DNA of 64,000 nt from Bacteroidota bacterium (GCA_018267725.1 JAFDXY010000011.1:124001-188000), one strand, 5' to 3'; counted from the stretch's first letter, positions 1 to 9,180 are shown. Notes: generated by a model not told the origin, from the letters alone. Translations and numbers: made by a program.

Positions 1-1
1 T

Positions 2-2272
2 GCTGTTTCTTATACTTTTAGTTTAATGAGTTTAGGTAATTTATACAGAAGCATGAGCAATTATACTGATGCTGAAAAATATTTGAATGAAGCAGTAACT
101 ATTCGTAAAAAAGTTTTAGGAGAAGAACATCCAGATTATGCAGAAAGCCTGAATGATTTGGCAGGTTTATATGAAGATATGAGCCTTTATGCTGATGCAG
201 AAAATTTGTATAAGCAATCATTATCTATTCGTGAAAAAATTTTGGGGAACGAAAGTAAATCTTATGCTATTGCATTAAATAATTTGGCTCACTTATATGA
301 ACGTACAAAAAATTATGCTGCTGCCGAACCTTTGTATAAACAATCAATGGCAACTCGTAAAAAATTGTATGGAAGTGAAAGTAAATCTTATGCTATTGCT
401 TTAAATAATTTGGCTGCCTTATATAGTAGCATAAATAATTATACTGCTGCTGAACCTTTGTATAAAGAATCACTATCTATTCGTAAAAAATTATTTGGAA
501 GTGAAAGCATGGATTATTCTAATACGCTAAATAATCTGTCTATTTTGTATTACCACTCTAATCAATTTTCCAAATGGAAAGATATAATACAAACTACCAT
601 TCAATCAGAAAACAATAATAAACAAACTTTACTACAAAATTTTAGTGAAACAGAAAAAGAGACTTATTTAAATGATAACGATTATATGTACAAGATTTAT
701 TTATCTATGTTACATCATTTTCAATATAATAAAACTAATAGCTTTTATCAAACTACAACAGCAAAACAAGGTTGGTTATTACAAGGCAAACAGTTATTAA
801 ATAGTTATGCAATAAACTCTTCTAATACTTCTGTAAAAACAATATTAACTAAATGGCAAAATACTAATAAGCTTTATGCAAGAGCTATTCAGATAAGAAA
901 AGATATGCAGGAAGAATATGGTTTAAATGAAGACAGTTTATTCAAGCAAACCCAAACTTTGGAAAAACAATTAATTGCAGCATTACCAGAATTGCAGAAT
1001 GTAATAAAAAGTACAGGTTATACTGCTAAAGATGTTTCAACAAAATTAAAAACAAATGAAGCCGTAATTCAATGGGTTTCTTTTAAATATTATTCTCAAA
1101 AACAATGGACAGATACTGTTTTTTATGCAGCATTTATTATAACAAAAAATGACACAACACCTACATTTATTACAGTTTTTAATGAAAAACAATTACAAGT
1201 TTTATTAAAAAATTATCATGGCACAACAGGAAGAAGTTCTATAAAAAAACAAGAAAATAAAAATGCAATAAACACAGATGTTGCTTTGTACAATTTAATA
1301 TGGAAACCATTATTGCCTTATTTAAAAAATACAAACACTATTTACAATTTGCCTGCTGGCTTATTACACAAAGTAAGTTTTGCTGCCATTACAGACAGCA
1401 GTACTCAAAAGCAATTAATAGATATGTATGAGTTGCATCAACTGTTAAGCATTAATGAATTAATAAATCCTTTAAAAGGTTCTACAAAAAATAATTCTAT
1501 TATTTTAATGGGTGGTGCAGATTATGATGCAAAAATAAATTCTGTATCAAACAATAATTCTACATCAACACAACCCATGTATCGCAATGCTATTAGTGAA
1601 AATAAAAATATTCATTTTTCTTATTTGCAAGGAACAAAAAATGAAATAGAAATTGTAAGTCAACAAATAAAAAATTCTATTTGGCAGTTTAAAAACTTTG
1701 AAGGCATTACAGCTACCGAAGATAATTTTAAACAATTAAATGGCAGCCAAGCTCCACGAATATTACATATAGCAACACATGGTTTTTATTTTCCTCCAAA
1801 AAAGGAAAAGCTAATGACAAATGTTAATGATGAAGAGGATAATAATGCAAAAGATTTTCCATTATTGCGTAGTGGTATTGTATTGAGTGGAGCAAATAAT
1901 TATTGGGGAAAAGATACTTTGTTAGAAGGCAAAGAAGATGGCATTTTAACTGCACAAGAAATAAGCAATATGAATTTGCTAAATACAGAATTAGTGGTTT
2001 TAAGTGCATGTCAAACAGCATTAGGAGATATTAATGCAAGTGAAGGTGTGTATGGTTTACAACGTGCATTTAAAATGGCAGGAGTAAAAAAATTAATCAT
2101 CAGTTTATGGGAAGTGCCAGATGCAGAAACAGCAGAATTAATGCAATTATTTTACAGCAATGTTTTTAAAGGAGAAAGTTATTATACAGCATTTAGAAAA
2201 GCACAAAAAGCCTTAAAAGAAAAATACAAAGACCCAACAAAATGGGCTGGGTTTGTGTTGTACGGCGAGTAA
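2..2272 (+). CDS. TPR-repeat CHAT-domain protein, 5' end outside window
   Basis: The frame is already open at the first bases of the window, so the gene starts outside it; the first internal Met is at base 26. Counting from that Met, about 190 residues form kinesin-light-chain-type TPR units of ~42 residues, with recurring LNNLA-LY and AEPLYK blocks. A spacer follows, then a C-terminal CHAT domain (caspase-like clan CD fold) to residue 748. The probable catalytic dyad is His585 in ATHGF and Cys662 in LSACQTA. Family knowledge says such proteins are proteases or protease-like signalling scaffolds. No substrate or partner is visible, and there are no CRISPR genes nearby. Secretion cannot be judged because the N-terminus is missing. 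Confidence 0.88.
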   Translation, partial: AVSYTFSLMSLGNLYRSMSNYTDAEKYLNEAVTIRKKVLGEEHPDYAESLNDLAGLYEDMSLYADAENLYKQSLSIREKILGNESKSYAIALNNLAHLYERTKNYAAAEPLYKQSMATRKKLYGSESKSYAIALNNLAALYSSINNYTAAEPLYKESLSIRKKLFGSESMDYSNTLNNLSILYYHSNQFSKWKDIIQTTIQSENNNKQTLLQNFSETEKETYLNDNDYMYKIYLSMLHHFQYNKTNSFYQTTTAKQGWLLQGKQLLNSYAINSSNTSVKTILTKWQNTNKLYARAIQIRKDMQEEYGLNEDSLFKQTQTLEKQLIAALPELQNVIKSTGYTAKDVSTKLKTNEAVIQWVSFKYYSQKQWTDTVFYAAFIITKNDTTPTFITVFNEKQLQVLLKNYHGTTGRSSIKKQENKNAINTDVALYNLIWKPLLPYLKNTNTIYNLPAGLLHKVSFAAITDSSTQKQLIDMYELHQLLSINELINPLKGSTKNNSIILMGGADYDAKINSVSNNNSTSTQPMYRNAISENKNIHFSYLQGTKNEIEIVSQQIKNSIWQFKNFEGITATEDNFKQLNGSQAPRILHIATHGFYFPPKKEKLMTNVNDEEDNNAKDFPLLRSGIVLSGANNYWGKDTLLEGKEDGILTAQEISNMNLLNTELVVLSACQTALGDINASEGVYGLQRAFKMAGVKKLIISLWEVPDAETAELMQLFYSNVFKGESYYTAFRKAQKALKEKYKDPTKWAGFVLYGE

Positions 2273-2292
2273 TAGTATTGATACTTTGTATC

Positions 2293-2432
2293 GTGAAGAC
2301 ACACACCAAAGCAAAGGAGTTTGAAATAGCATCGTCATTGCAAGGAGCTGTAGCGACGTGGCAATCTATTGAAATTATTGTGAGGGATTTCTCACTCCGT
2401 TCGAAATGACGTAAGAAAGTTGGAAATGAGGA
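2293..2432. repeat. Dispersed intergenic repeat, copy A1
   Basis: Bases 2293-2347 are identical over 55 bases to 4185-4239. The match continues with few mismatches through the GTGGCAATCT block, and later through a TTTCTCACT-CGTTCGAAATGAC block. The core, of the type CGTCATTGCAAGGAGC...GTGGCAATCT, resembles short palindromic intergenic repeats seen in many bacterial genomes. It follows the CHAT gene stop directly. Confidence 0.8.
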
Positions 2433-2437
2433 GTTAT

Positions 2438-2737
2438 TTACCATTTTATAATTTCATCCCACAAATCTTTCCTTTCTGGATTTAGCGAATGAATTAATTC
2501 ATCTTTCTTTTTTCTACTCCACTTCTTAACCTGCTTTTCTCTTGCAATTGCTTCCTCTATGCTACAATGAAATTCATAAAACACTAAAAACACCAAATTA
2601 TATTTTGCAGTAAAACTGGTTGTATACTTTTTCATTCTATGCTCATATACACGATTCAATAAATTTGAAGTTACACCAAGATATAAAGTAGTTTTATTCT
2701 TGTTTGTCATAAAATATATGCAGCCTCCTCTTTCCAT
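2438..2737 (-). CDS. Small GIY-YIG nuclease-family protein
   Basis: This 99-residue single-domain protein is of the UPF0213/YhbQ type. The GIY-YIG core appears as CIYFMTNKN followed by LYLGVTSNLLNRVYEHR, with the Arg of the second block and a downstream Glu (EAIAREKQVKKW) where the family keeps its catalytic residues. The family covers DNA endonucleases and DNA-repair nucleases, but most single-domain members have no assigned role. The gene stands alone, with repeat A1 just downstream (left) and repeat B1 just upstream (right). This suggests it may travel with, or act on, these repeats, which is inference only. Confidence 0.85.
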   Translation of the reverse strand: MERGGCIYFMTNKNKTTLYLGVTSNLLNRVYEHRMKKYTTSFTAKYNLVFLVFYEFHCSIEEAIAREKQVKKWSRKKKDELIHSLNPERKDLWDEIIKW

Positions 2738-2813
2738 ATTCTATAAAAATAACGAATTCGTCTTTTCGAGTTGAGCGGAGCGAAACGAGAAATCTATTTG
2801 CAAATTATTCATA

Positions 2814-2933
2814 AGATTTCTCACTTCGTTCGAAATGACGAGCAGAAAGTTTAAAATAACGGAACATTTTTCAATCTCTACTTATCATTTTCCATTGCTT
2901 GTATTTGCCAAATATTGAATAAAGTGTTGAAGT
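2814..2933. repeat. Dispersed repeat, copy B1
   Basis: About 120 bases, beginning AGATTTCTCACTTCGTTCG and running to GTTGAAGTT, match 4279-4397 with roughly a dozen differences. The right end reaches the stop codon of the neighbouring minus-strand gene. A related GAGCGGAGCGAAACGAGAAA segment lies just left at about 2773-2792. B1 shares its first part (the CGTTCGAAATGAC block) with the tail of repeat A. Confidence 0.8.
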
Positions 2934-4012
2934 TAATATTTAGCTACAATGATATTTTCCTCTGCTTTTTTCTTTAATCTATTTAAACGACTTACATCTT
3001 CTGAGCTTATATATTTTCCATATTTTTTTAAAAACCTTTCAATTGCTGATTTAATTATCTCGTTATAATTAACCAGAGCTCTACAAGCAGTGCTTTTCCC
3101 GTAAGGAAAAGTATATTTCATCTTTTTATCTTTTTCACAATCTTTAATATACATCTTCATTGATTCGTTATATTCAATTATTTCTTTGTCTAATTTTCTT
3201 AATTCATCAGCAGCCTCCTCTACAATACTTATTTGTTTTTTTTCTTCAGACTTTGATTCTGTATTGTTCACTACTTTGTACTCTCTTACTTTCTTTTCTT
3301 TGATAAGTTGTATCTTAATTTTTTTTACACTTACTTTATAATTGTTTGGTAAAACAATATTACCTCTATAAGTTTCTAAATCGTTATTCAGATATAAATA
3401 GGAGGCATAAATTTCTTGATTTTTATATTTTGATAATTGTTTTTTATCAGATTCATCTTTATCAAAATCTATTAGTAAAACATTATCTTCTTTAATTCCT
3501 TTATATAATTGAGTAAGTTCTGCATTTGTATATTTTGTTGCTGAGTTAATTCCTGTTAAGTCAAACCAAAAATTAGAGAATAATTCAAATAATTTATCCA
3601 TTTCTATTTCAGAGTTACATGTAAAGGATATACTGTAATATCCATAATTATTAATGGGGAATACTGATTTTCTTTCATTATTAGCCATGTAGAAGCCATT
3701 AATACAATCTTTATCATTATTACATGGTAGAGATACATTAAATTCATTAGGGAATTTTATTACCTTACCCAAATCCTTAATTTTCCCTTCATACCAAACT
3801 TTGCTTTTTTCATTTGATATTTTTTTGTTATCAATTAAATATATCTTTTTACCATTAATTTCAATTGTTTCATCAAATTTTACTTTAATGAAAGCATTTA
3901 ATGAATCTAATGAGGATTGTATTTTTTCTGTATGATTTGATTCGTTTTTCTGTGAAACACTGAACAAGCAATTTAGTGTTAAACAAATGGACATAATAGC
4001 TTTTATATGCAT
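2933..4012 (-). CDS. Unknown secreted protein between direct repeats
   Basis: I do not recognise this 359-residue protein. It opens with a probable Sec signal peptide (MHIKAIMSICLTLNCLFSVS) and is then hydrophilic and Lys/Glu/Asn-rich. A Lys-rich charged stretch at about residues 225-275 looks helical, and the C-terminus is basic (RLNRLKKKAEE). A few Cys residues (CNSE, CNNDKDC, CEKDKK) could form disulfides. Repeat B1 lies at its 3' end and repeats A2/B2 lie upstream. Its base composition is even more AT-rich than its neighbours, in keeping with acquired DNA. It could be a cargo gene of a repeat-bounded cassette, but no function can be assigned. Confidence 0.7.
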   Translation of the reverse strand: MHIKAIMSICLTLNCLFSVSQKNESNHTEKIQSSLDSLNAFIKVKFDETIEINGKKIYLIDNKKISNEKSKVWYEGKIKDLGKVIKFPNEFNVSLPCNNDKDCINGFYMANNERKSVFPINNYGYYSISFTCNSEIEMDKLFELFSNFWFDLTGINSATKYTNAELTQLYKGIKEDNVLLIDFDKDESDKKQLSKYKNQEIYASYLYLNNDLETYRGNIVLPNNYKVSVKKIKIQLIKEKKVREYKVVNNTESKSEEKKQISIVEEAADELRKLDKEIIEYNESMKMYIKDCEKDKKMKYTFPYGKSTACRALVNYNEIIKSAIERFLKKYGKYISSEDVSRLNRLKKKAEENIIVAKY

Positions 4013-4488
4013 AACTTATTTTTAAATAATATTTACTTTATCATACAAAAATAAATCAACTTTAAACCTTTATGAAAAAGTATAATTAAAAATTGAGACT
4101 ATTTTCTATAAACCCAATAAAATTAAAATTCCCTCCTTTAGAGAAATTAGGTTAGGCTTAAACTTTATAGCATAAAAATGGTTTGTGAAGACACACACCA
4201 AAGCAAAGGAGTTTGAAATAGCATCGTCATTGCAAGGAGCAGTAGTGTCGTGGCAATCTGGTTATTTTAAAAGCGGGTAGATTTCTCACTTCGTTCGAAA
4301 TGACTTAAGAAAGTTTAAAATAACGGTACACTTTTTCAATCTCTGCTTATAATTTTCCGTTCCTTATATTTGCCAAATATTGAATAAGGCGTTGAAGTGT
4401 GCGACGCAACAAAGTATAATATTTGTACCGTTGCTTAGTTCATAAAAAACCTATTCTTCATTTAACTAAATATTATTCAAGTTAGTTT
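4013..4488. other. Gene-free stretch with repeats A2 and B2
   Basis: No credible gene is present. The first ~170 bases are featureless AT-rich DNA. From 4185 the second copies of repeats A and B run head to tail without a gene between them. A copy of the AAGTGTGCGACGCAAC motif follows at 4395-4410. The last ~80 bases are the upstream region of the aldolase gene and include an imperfect TAnnTTTG-like element (TAATATTTG, near 4418-4426). Confidence 0.75.
4185..4410. repeat. Dispersed repeats A2 and B2 in tandem
   Basis: Bases 4185-4259 match A1 (2293-2367), with 55 identical bases at the left. Bases 4279-4397 match B1 (2814-2933). The composite shows that A and B can be contiguous, whereas in the left copies the GIY-YIG gene lies between them. 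The composite ends in the AAGTGTGCGACGCAAC motif found twice more in the window. Confidence 0.8.
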
Positions 4489-5562
4489 ATGGCAAATCAA
4501 ACCACTTTGCAGCTTTTAGGAGATAAAGCAGAATATCTTCTTAACCACACCAGTAAAACAATTGATAAAAGTTTATTGCATTTACCCGGTGCCGATTTTG
4601 TTGACCGTATTTGGACACAAAGCGACCGTAATGTAAATGTGCTTCGTAATTTACAATTAATGTACAACACAGGTAGGTTGGCAAATACAGGTTATTTATC
4701 TATTCTTCCGGTTGACCAAGGCATAGAACACAGTGGTGGTGCAAGTTTTGCAAAAAATCCAATTTATTTTGATCCTGAAAATATTATAAAATTAGCTATT
4801 GAAGGCGGTTGTAATGCAGTAGCTACCACATTTGGCGGATTAGGTTTTTTATCTCGCAAGTATGCACATAAAATTCCTTTTATTGTAAAGGTTAATCATA
4901 ATGAGTTTTTAACTTATCCAAATAAGTTTGACCAAATAATGTTTGCTTCTATTAAAGCATCGCAAAACTTAGGTGCTGCTGCTATTGGTGCAACTATTTA
5001 TTTTGGAAGTGATGAATCTACACGCCAAATTCAAGAAGTTGCTAAAGCTTTTGAAATGGCACACGAGTTAGGAATGGCAACTATTTTATGGTGCTATTTA
5101 CGCAACCCTTCATTTAAAAAAGATGGCGTTGATTACCATGTTTCTGCCGATTTAACCGGACAAGCAAACCATTTAGGTGTTACTATTGAAGCAGATATTA
5201 TTAAACAAAAATTACCTGAAAATAACGGAGGTTACAAAGCATTAAACACTAAAGAATCTGCATACGGAAAAAATGATGAAAGAATTTATACACAATTAAC
5301 TTCAGAGCATCCTATTGATTTGTGTCGTTATCAAGTTGCCAATTGTTATATGGGCAGAGCAGGTTTAATAAATTCAGGCGGTGCATCATCTGGTGCAAGC
5401 GATAAAGCAGAAGCTGTTACAACTGCCGTAATTAATAAACGTGCAGGAGGAATGGGTTTAATTTCGGGACGTAAAGCTTTTCAACGCCCAATGAAAGAAG
5501 GTGTTGAAATTTTAAACGCCATTCAAGATGTATATGCCGATACAAGCATTACCATAGCATAA
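4489..5562 (+). CDS. fbaB: Class I fructose-bisphosphate aldolase (FbaB/DhnA type)
   Basis: This 357-residue cytoplasmic enzyme cleaves fructose 1,6-bisphosphate to dihydroxyacetone phosphate and glyceraldehyde 3-phosphate, reversibly, through a Schiff base. It spans the full TIM barrel of the DhnA-type family. Recognisable blocks are [10 protein letters not shown] near the N-terminus, [39 protein letters not shown] and the C-terminal [15 protein letters not shown] phosphate-binding loop. The start at ATG 4489 gives the usual length. It is monocistronic: a strong terminator follows at 5570. It probably serves glycolysis and gluconeogenesis. Confidence 0.93.
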   Translation: MANQTTLQLLGDKAEYLLNHTSKTIDKSLLHLPGADFVDRIWTQSDRNVNVLRNLQLMYNTGRLANTGYLSILPVDQGIEHSGGASFAKNPIYFDPENIIKLAIEGGCNAVATTFGGLGFLSRKYAHKIPFIVKVNHNEFLTYPNKFDQIMFASIKASQNLGAAAIGATIYFGSDESTRQIQEVAKAFEMAHELGMATILWCYLRNPSFKKDGVDYHVSADLTGQANHLGVTIEADIIKQKLPENNGGYKALNTKESAYGKNDERIYTQLTSEHPIDLCRYQVANCYMGRAGLINSGGASSGASDKAEAVTTAVINKRAGGMGLISGRKAFQRPMKEGVEILNAIQDVYADTSITIA

Positions 5563-5569
5563 AAAACTA

Positions 5570-5598
5570 AAACCTGTTACAAAAAATAACAGGTTTTT
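5570..5598 (+). terminator. Rho-independent terminator after fbaB
   Basis: A 10-bp perfect stem AAACCTGTTA/TAACAGGTTT (5570-5579 with 5587-5596) has a 7-base A-rich loop and a short T run. It begins seven bases after the fbaB stop codon. Confidence 0.85.
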
Positions 5599-5721
5599 CT
5601 TAATACCACAACCGAAGAAATTATAATTGAATTTTGCATAACACAATTAGCAAAAAGCAAATACTGTTTTATCAATTCAAATTTAATTATCTTCAACACC
5701 CTTAATTTAGAAAACGCGTGT

Positions 5722-6645
5722 ATGAAAAAAGAACGTGAAGAAGATTTAGACCAAAATTTAACAGGCGAAGAAACTGCCAACCCCGCAGGAGAAATAAAAC
5801 CTAAATGGTATAGCCGTATAAGGCAAGGTATTACTACTTCTACGGCAGATAAAAAAGAAACTCCCGAAGGTTTATGGAGTAAATGCCCACAATGCAATTT
5901 TATTTGTACTACATCTGAACTAAGAGAAAATTTATTTGTTTGCTCAAAATGCAATTACCACCACAGAATTGGAAGCGAAGAATATTTTGAAATAATTTTT
6001 GATAACAATACTTACACCGAACTTTTTGATAATATTCAAAGCAAAGATTTTTTAAACTTTACCGATTTGAAAAATTATCAAAAACGTTTAGATGAAATTC
6101 ATTCTAAAACAGATTTAAAAGATTCTATGCGTGTTGCCGTTGGAAAAATTAACGGCGAAGAAATGGTAATTGCCTGCATGGATTTTGAATTTATTGGCGG
6201 AAGTTTAGGAAGTGTTATGGGAGAAAAATTTAGCCGTGCCGTTGATTATTGTATTGAACACAAATTACCTTATTTAGTAATAAGTAAAAGTGGCGGTGCA
6301 AGAATGATGGAAAGTGCTTTCAGCCTAATGCAATTAGCAAAAACAAGCGGTAAACTTTCTCAGTTAAGCGATGCACAATTACCTTATATATCACTCTTAA
6401 CCGACCCTACATTTGGCGGTATTTCTGCCAGCTTTGGCATGTTGGGCGATTTAAATATTGCAGAACCCGGAGCCTTAATTGGTTTTGCAGGCCCGCGTGT
6501 AATAAAAGAAACCATTAAAAAAGATTTACCCGAAGGTTTTCAACGAAGTGAATTTTTATTAGAACATGGTTTTTTAGATTTTATTGTTGATAGAAAACAA
6601 TTGAAAGAAAAATTACATAAATTAATTGTTTTGTTTAAAGGATAA
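5722..6645 (+). CDS. accD: Acetyl-CoA carboxylase carboxyltransferase subunit beta
   Basis: AccD is one half of the carboxyltransferase that moves CO2 from carboxybiotin to acetyl-CoA, the first committed step of fatty-acid synthesis. The four-Cys zinc ribbon is complete (C55, C58, C74, C77), followed by the crotonase-type core with [33 protein letters not shown] and [12 protein letters not shown]. The N-terminus carries about 33 charged residues before the usual [12 protein letters not shown] start region, a modest extension. No other in-frame Met offers a shorter start, so 5722 is kept. The alpha subunit is not in this window. Confidence 0.95.
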   Translation: MKKEREEDLDQNLTGEETANPAGEIKPKWYSRIRQGITTSTADKKETPEGLWSKCPQCNFICTTSELRENLFVCSKCNYHHRIGSEEYFEIIFDNNTYTELFDNIQSKDFLNFTDLKNYQKRLDEIHSKTDLKDSMRVAVGKINGEEMVIACMDFEFIGGSLGSVMGEKFSRAVDYCIEHKLPYLVISKSGGARMMESAFSLMQLAKTSGKLSQLSDAQLPYISLLTDPTFGGISASFGMLGDLNIAEPGALIGFAGPRVIKETIKKDLPEGFQRSEFLLEHGFLDFIVDRKQLKEKLHKLIVLFKG

Positions 6646-6755
6646 CAACTTACCAGTTATACACTTCTTTTAATTCAGTAATTAACAAATTTTTAGATTA
6701 CTAAAGTGCCTTTTATTTCATTTTTATTGTCTTTCGTTATAATCAAAATATTTTT

Positions 6756-7409
6756 ATGAAAAAACATTACTTCGCAATAATACTGCTACTGCTTTCTTTT
6801 ACTGTAAATGGACAAATTAAAAAGCAATCAATTGTGTTGGGAGGACAATTATATTATTACAATTCAAAAAACAAAGTCGATACTTTTAAGAGTGCATATA
6901 ATGCCAGTAACATTAGTATTTCTGCGGGTAAAGCATATAAAGAAAATAAAATTATTGGCATCACCATTGGGTTCACTCCAATAAATCAATCAAATTTTTT
7001 TAATTATGGCGATACTACTAATCTAACTTATAATCGGTTTACTATTGGTGCATTTTATAGAGAATATAAAAAACTTGCAAAAGATTTTTACTTTTTTACA
7101 CAAGTTGATGCAGGGTTTAGTACTGTAAATCAAACTGAAAACCTTAGAAGCACATCGGGCAATATAAAAGCCACCCAAAGAGGTGGCTCTATTTCATTAA
7201 CTCCCGGAGTTTCCTATAATATATTAAAAAAAATGCAATTAGAAATTACAATTCCAAACATTATCAACTTCCAATATCTCGTAACCAAATTTAACAGTCA
7301 AGTACCGCAAGTAAAGAGTTCTACTCAAGAAGAATTTCTATTTTATTCAAACTTCACTAATAATACAGGTTTAGGGTTTTTGGGTGTAGGATTCCGATTT
7401 ATACTCTAA
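6756..7409 (+). CDS. Probable outer-membrane beta-barrel protein
   Basis: This 217-residue protein has a clear signal peptide (MKKHYFAIILLLLSFTVNGQ). Alternating hydrophobic and polar strands follow, rich in aromatic and Asn/Ser residues, ending in a strand with terminal Phe-Ile-Leu (GVGFRFIL). This pattern fits a small OmpA/OprF-like 8- to 10-stranded barrel (PF13505 type). No enzymatic motif is visible. It lies 43 bases before smpB on the same strand, with no evident terminator between them. Confidence 0.65.
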   Translation: MKKHYFAIILLLLSFTVNGQIKKQSIVLGGQLYYYNSKNKVDTFKSAYNASNISISAGKAYKENKIIGITIGFTPINQSNFFNYGDTTNLTYNRFTIGAFYREYKKLAKDFYFFTQVDAGFSTVNQTENLRSTSGNIKATQRGGSISLTPGVSYNILKKMQLEITIPNIINFQYLVTKFNSQVPQVKSSTQEEFLFYSNFTNNTGLGFLGVGFRFIL

Positions 7410-7452
7410 TTAGAGATACATTATTTTTGTTCTTTACAAATAATTAATTCTT

Positions 7453-7890
7453 TTGGCAAAAGAAATGAACAACAGGCAGGCTTATTTTAATTACTACATT
7501 GAAGATAAATATGTAGCGGGTATTGTATTATTAGGAACCGAAGTTAAAAGCATACGAGAAGGTAAAGTAAGTTTTAACGATGCCTTTTGTTTGTTTGATG
7601 ATGGTGAACTTTGGGTGCGTGGTTTATATATTGCAGAATATAAATTAGGCACAACCAATAATCATATTGCCGTACACGATAGAAAATTATTGCTTACCAA
7701 AAGAGAATTAAAAAAATTACAAGCTGCCTTAAAAGAAAAAGGTTTAACTATTGTGCCTTTACGCGTTTTTATAAACGATAAAAATTTAGTTAAGTTAGAA
7801 ATTGGTTTAGCCAAAGGAAAGAAAACACACGATAAACGTGAAACCATAAAAAAACGAGATATTGAAAGAGAAATAAAACAATATCGTTAA
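7453..7890 (+). CDS. smpB: SsrA-binding protein SmpB
   Basis: SmpB binds tmRNA and delivers it to stalled ribosomes for trans-translation. The small oligonucleotide-binding barrel is complete: NRQAYFNYYIEDKYVAGIVL, GTEVKSIREGKVSFNDAF, HDRKLLL and KLEIGLAKGKKTHDKRE, followed by the basic C-terminal tail that inserts into the mRNA channel. The start is either TTG at 7453 or ATG at 7465. Both are plausible and differ by four residues. The tmRNA gene (ssrA) was not seen in this window. Confidence 0.95.
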   Translation: MAKEMNNRQAYFNYYIEDKYVAGIVLLGTEVKSIREGKVSFNDAFCLFDDGELWVRGLYIAEYKLGTTNNHIAVHDRKLLLTKRELKKLQAALKEKGLTIVPLRVFINDKNLVKLEIGLAKGKKTHDKRETIKKRDIEREIKQYR

Positions 7891-7930
7891 GCTGCCTATA
7901 TCTTCTTTCAAAAAAAATATTTTACTTTTT

Positions 7931-7960
7931 GTAACCTTTCATTTTTGTATATACTCTAAT
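7931..7960 (+). promoter_or_regulatory. Predicted ECF-sigma promoter 1
   Basis: GTAACCTT at 7931-7938 and ACTCTAAT at 7953-7960 are separated by exactly 14 bases. The same two blocks with the same spacing occur at 8746-8775, ahead of the gene next to an ECF sigma factor. The GTAAC core is the kind of -35 box used by ECF sigma factors. The leader to the ATG at 8002 is about 41 bases. Confidence 0.7.
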
Positions 7961-8001
7961 CTCATTGTATAAAATTTTACAACATTTAAAATTAAAACAC
8001 A

Positions 8002-8658
8002 ATGAAACGTATAATTATTACAGCAGCTTTTATTATTGCTGCCACTGCAATTAATGCACAACAAATGAACCATTCTGAAGGTGCAGGAACTACTACTAAA
8101 GAAATGTCTAAACTTATGAAAAGCCACAAATATCATGAGTTAAACAAAGCCATGAGAGAATTATGGTCTGCACACATGTATTGGACTTTAATTACAGTAG
8201 ATGCATTTTATAACGACCCTAAAGGTTTAAATGCTAAACTTACACGTTTATTACAAAATCAAAAAGATATTGGTGCTGCCATTGTACCTTATTATGGTCA
8301 AGCTGCCGGCGATAAATTAGCAAAACTATTATCAGAGCATATACAAGGTGCAGTGCCCGTGCTAACAGCAGCTAAATCTGGCGATAAAGCTGCTTTAGAT
8401 AAAGCAGTTAAAGACTGGTATGCTAATGCAAAAGAAATTGCAGACTTCCTTGCATCTGCCAACCCAAATTGGCCTGCAAAAGTAACCGAAGGTGCTTTAG
8501 AAATGCATATTACACACACTATTGCTTATTCTGTTGCAATTCTTAAAGGAAATTACTCTCAATCTTTCGGAGGTTTTGAAGAAGCTTTACACCACATGCT
8601 TTCTCTTGCCGATATATTAACAGATGGAATAGCCAAACAATTTCCTGATAAGTTTTAA
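8002..8658 (+). CDS. Secreted alpha-helical protein of unknown function
   Basis: This 218-residue protein has a signal peptide (MKRIIITAAFIIAATAINAQ). The mature part looks all-helical, with regularly placed His and Trp: ELWSAHMYWTLITVDAF, KLLSEHIQGAV, LEMHITHTIAY and EEALHHMLSLADILTDGIAKQFP. The repeated His on helices suggests a bundle that could bind metal or heme, but no named family was recognised. It has its own predicted ECF promoter and a terminator at 8696, so it forms a single-gene unit. It is probably co-regulated with the DoxX-like/sigma operon that follows, and a role in envelope or oxidative stress is possible. Confidence 0.75.
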   Translation: MKRIIITAAFIIAATAINAQQMNHSEGAGTTTKEMSKLMKSHKYHELNKAMRELWSAHMYWTLITVDAFYNDPKGLNAKLTRLLQNQKDIGAAIVPYYGQAAGDKLAKLLSEHIQGAVPVLTAAKSGDKAALDKAVKDWYANAKEIADFLASANPNWPAKVTEGALEMHITHTIAYSVAILKGNYSQSFGGFEEALHHMLSLADILTDGIAKQFPDKF

Positions 8659-8695
8659 TAATCATCATCACACTTCTCTTATTTCAAAATTTTAT

Positions 8696-8725
8696 AAGCC
8701 ACTGTTTTAAATAGTGGCTTTTCTT
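8696..8725 (+). terminator. Rho-independent terminator
   Basis: An 8-bp perfect stem AAGCCACT/AGTGGCTT (8696-8703 with 8713-8720) has a 9-base loop and is followed by a T-rich tail. It separates the secreted helical protein from the next promoter. Confidence 0.8.
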
Positions 8726-8745
8726 TTCCTACAAAAAAATAATTT

Positions 8746-8775
8746 GTAACCTTATTAATGCTCATTTACTCTAAT
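8746..8775 (+). promoter_or_regulatory. Predicted ECF-sigma promoter 2
   Basis: GTAACCTT at 8746-8753 and ACTCTAAT at 8768-8775 have a 14-base gap, identical in sequence and spacing to promoter 1. It would drive the DoxX-like gene and the sigma factor itself, that is, autoregulation. Its -10 block lies downstream of an ATG at 8758, which argues that translation starts at 8797. Confidence 0.72.
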
Positions 8776-8796
8776 TATATAAACACAATAAATAAA

Positions 8797-9180
8797 ATGG
8801 AAACAACAAACACAAACCAAACAATAAAGCAAGTATTTAATTTAATGAAATACGCTTTTGTAATTGTACCAATAGTTGCAGGTGCAGATAAATTTACCAA
8901 CATACTTACTCATTGGGATCAATACATTAATCCCACATTGGCAAAAGTATTACCTTTTTCTACATCGGTATTTATGATGATTGTAGGTGTTATTGAAATT
9001 ATTGCCGGAATTATTGTATTTAAAAAACCCGAAATTGGCGGCTACATTGTAGCGGCATGGCTAACCGCTATTGCATTATCTTTATTAGTAAATTTTAATT
9101 ATGTTGATGTTGCAGTACGCGATTTGGTAATGGCACTTTCTGCCTTCTCAATGGCAAGATTATCTAAAGTAGTAGCATAA
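8797..9180 (+). CDS. DoxX-like four-helix membrane protein
   Basis: An earlier in-frame ATG at 8758 exists. ATG 8797 (METTNTNQ) is preferred because the predicted -10 element lies between the two. The 127-residue protein has four predicted membrane helices and the DoxX-like pattern of an early AGADKF segment, a GVIEIIAGI helix and a C-terminal RDLVMALSAFSMARL helix. DoxX-family proteins are poorly understood quinone or thiol-redox related membrane proteins. Only 16 bases separate it from the ECF sigma gene, so the two form an operon. Confidence 0.72.
   Translation: METTNTNQTIKQVFNLMKYAFVIVPIVAGADKFTNILTHWDQYINPTLAKVLPFSTSVFMMIVGVIEIIAGIIVFKKPEIGGYIVAAWLTAIALSLLVNFNYVDVAVRDLVMALSAFSMARLSKVVA

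Noticed and set aside
2193..2444. 83-residue minus-strand frame covering repeat A1
   Set aside because: It is made of intergenic repeat sequence and the antisense of the CHAT gene end.
2293..4410. CRISPR array
   Set aside because: The repeats are long, few and separated by genes; there are no regular spacers and no cas genes.
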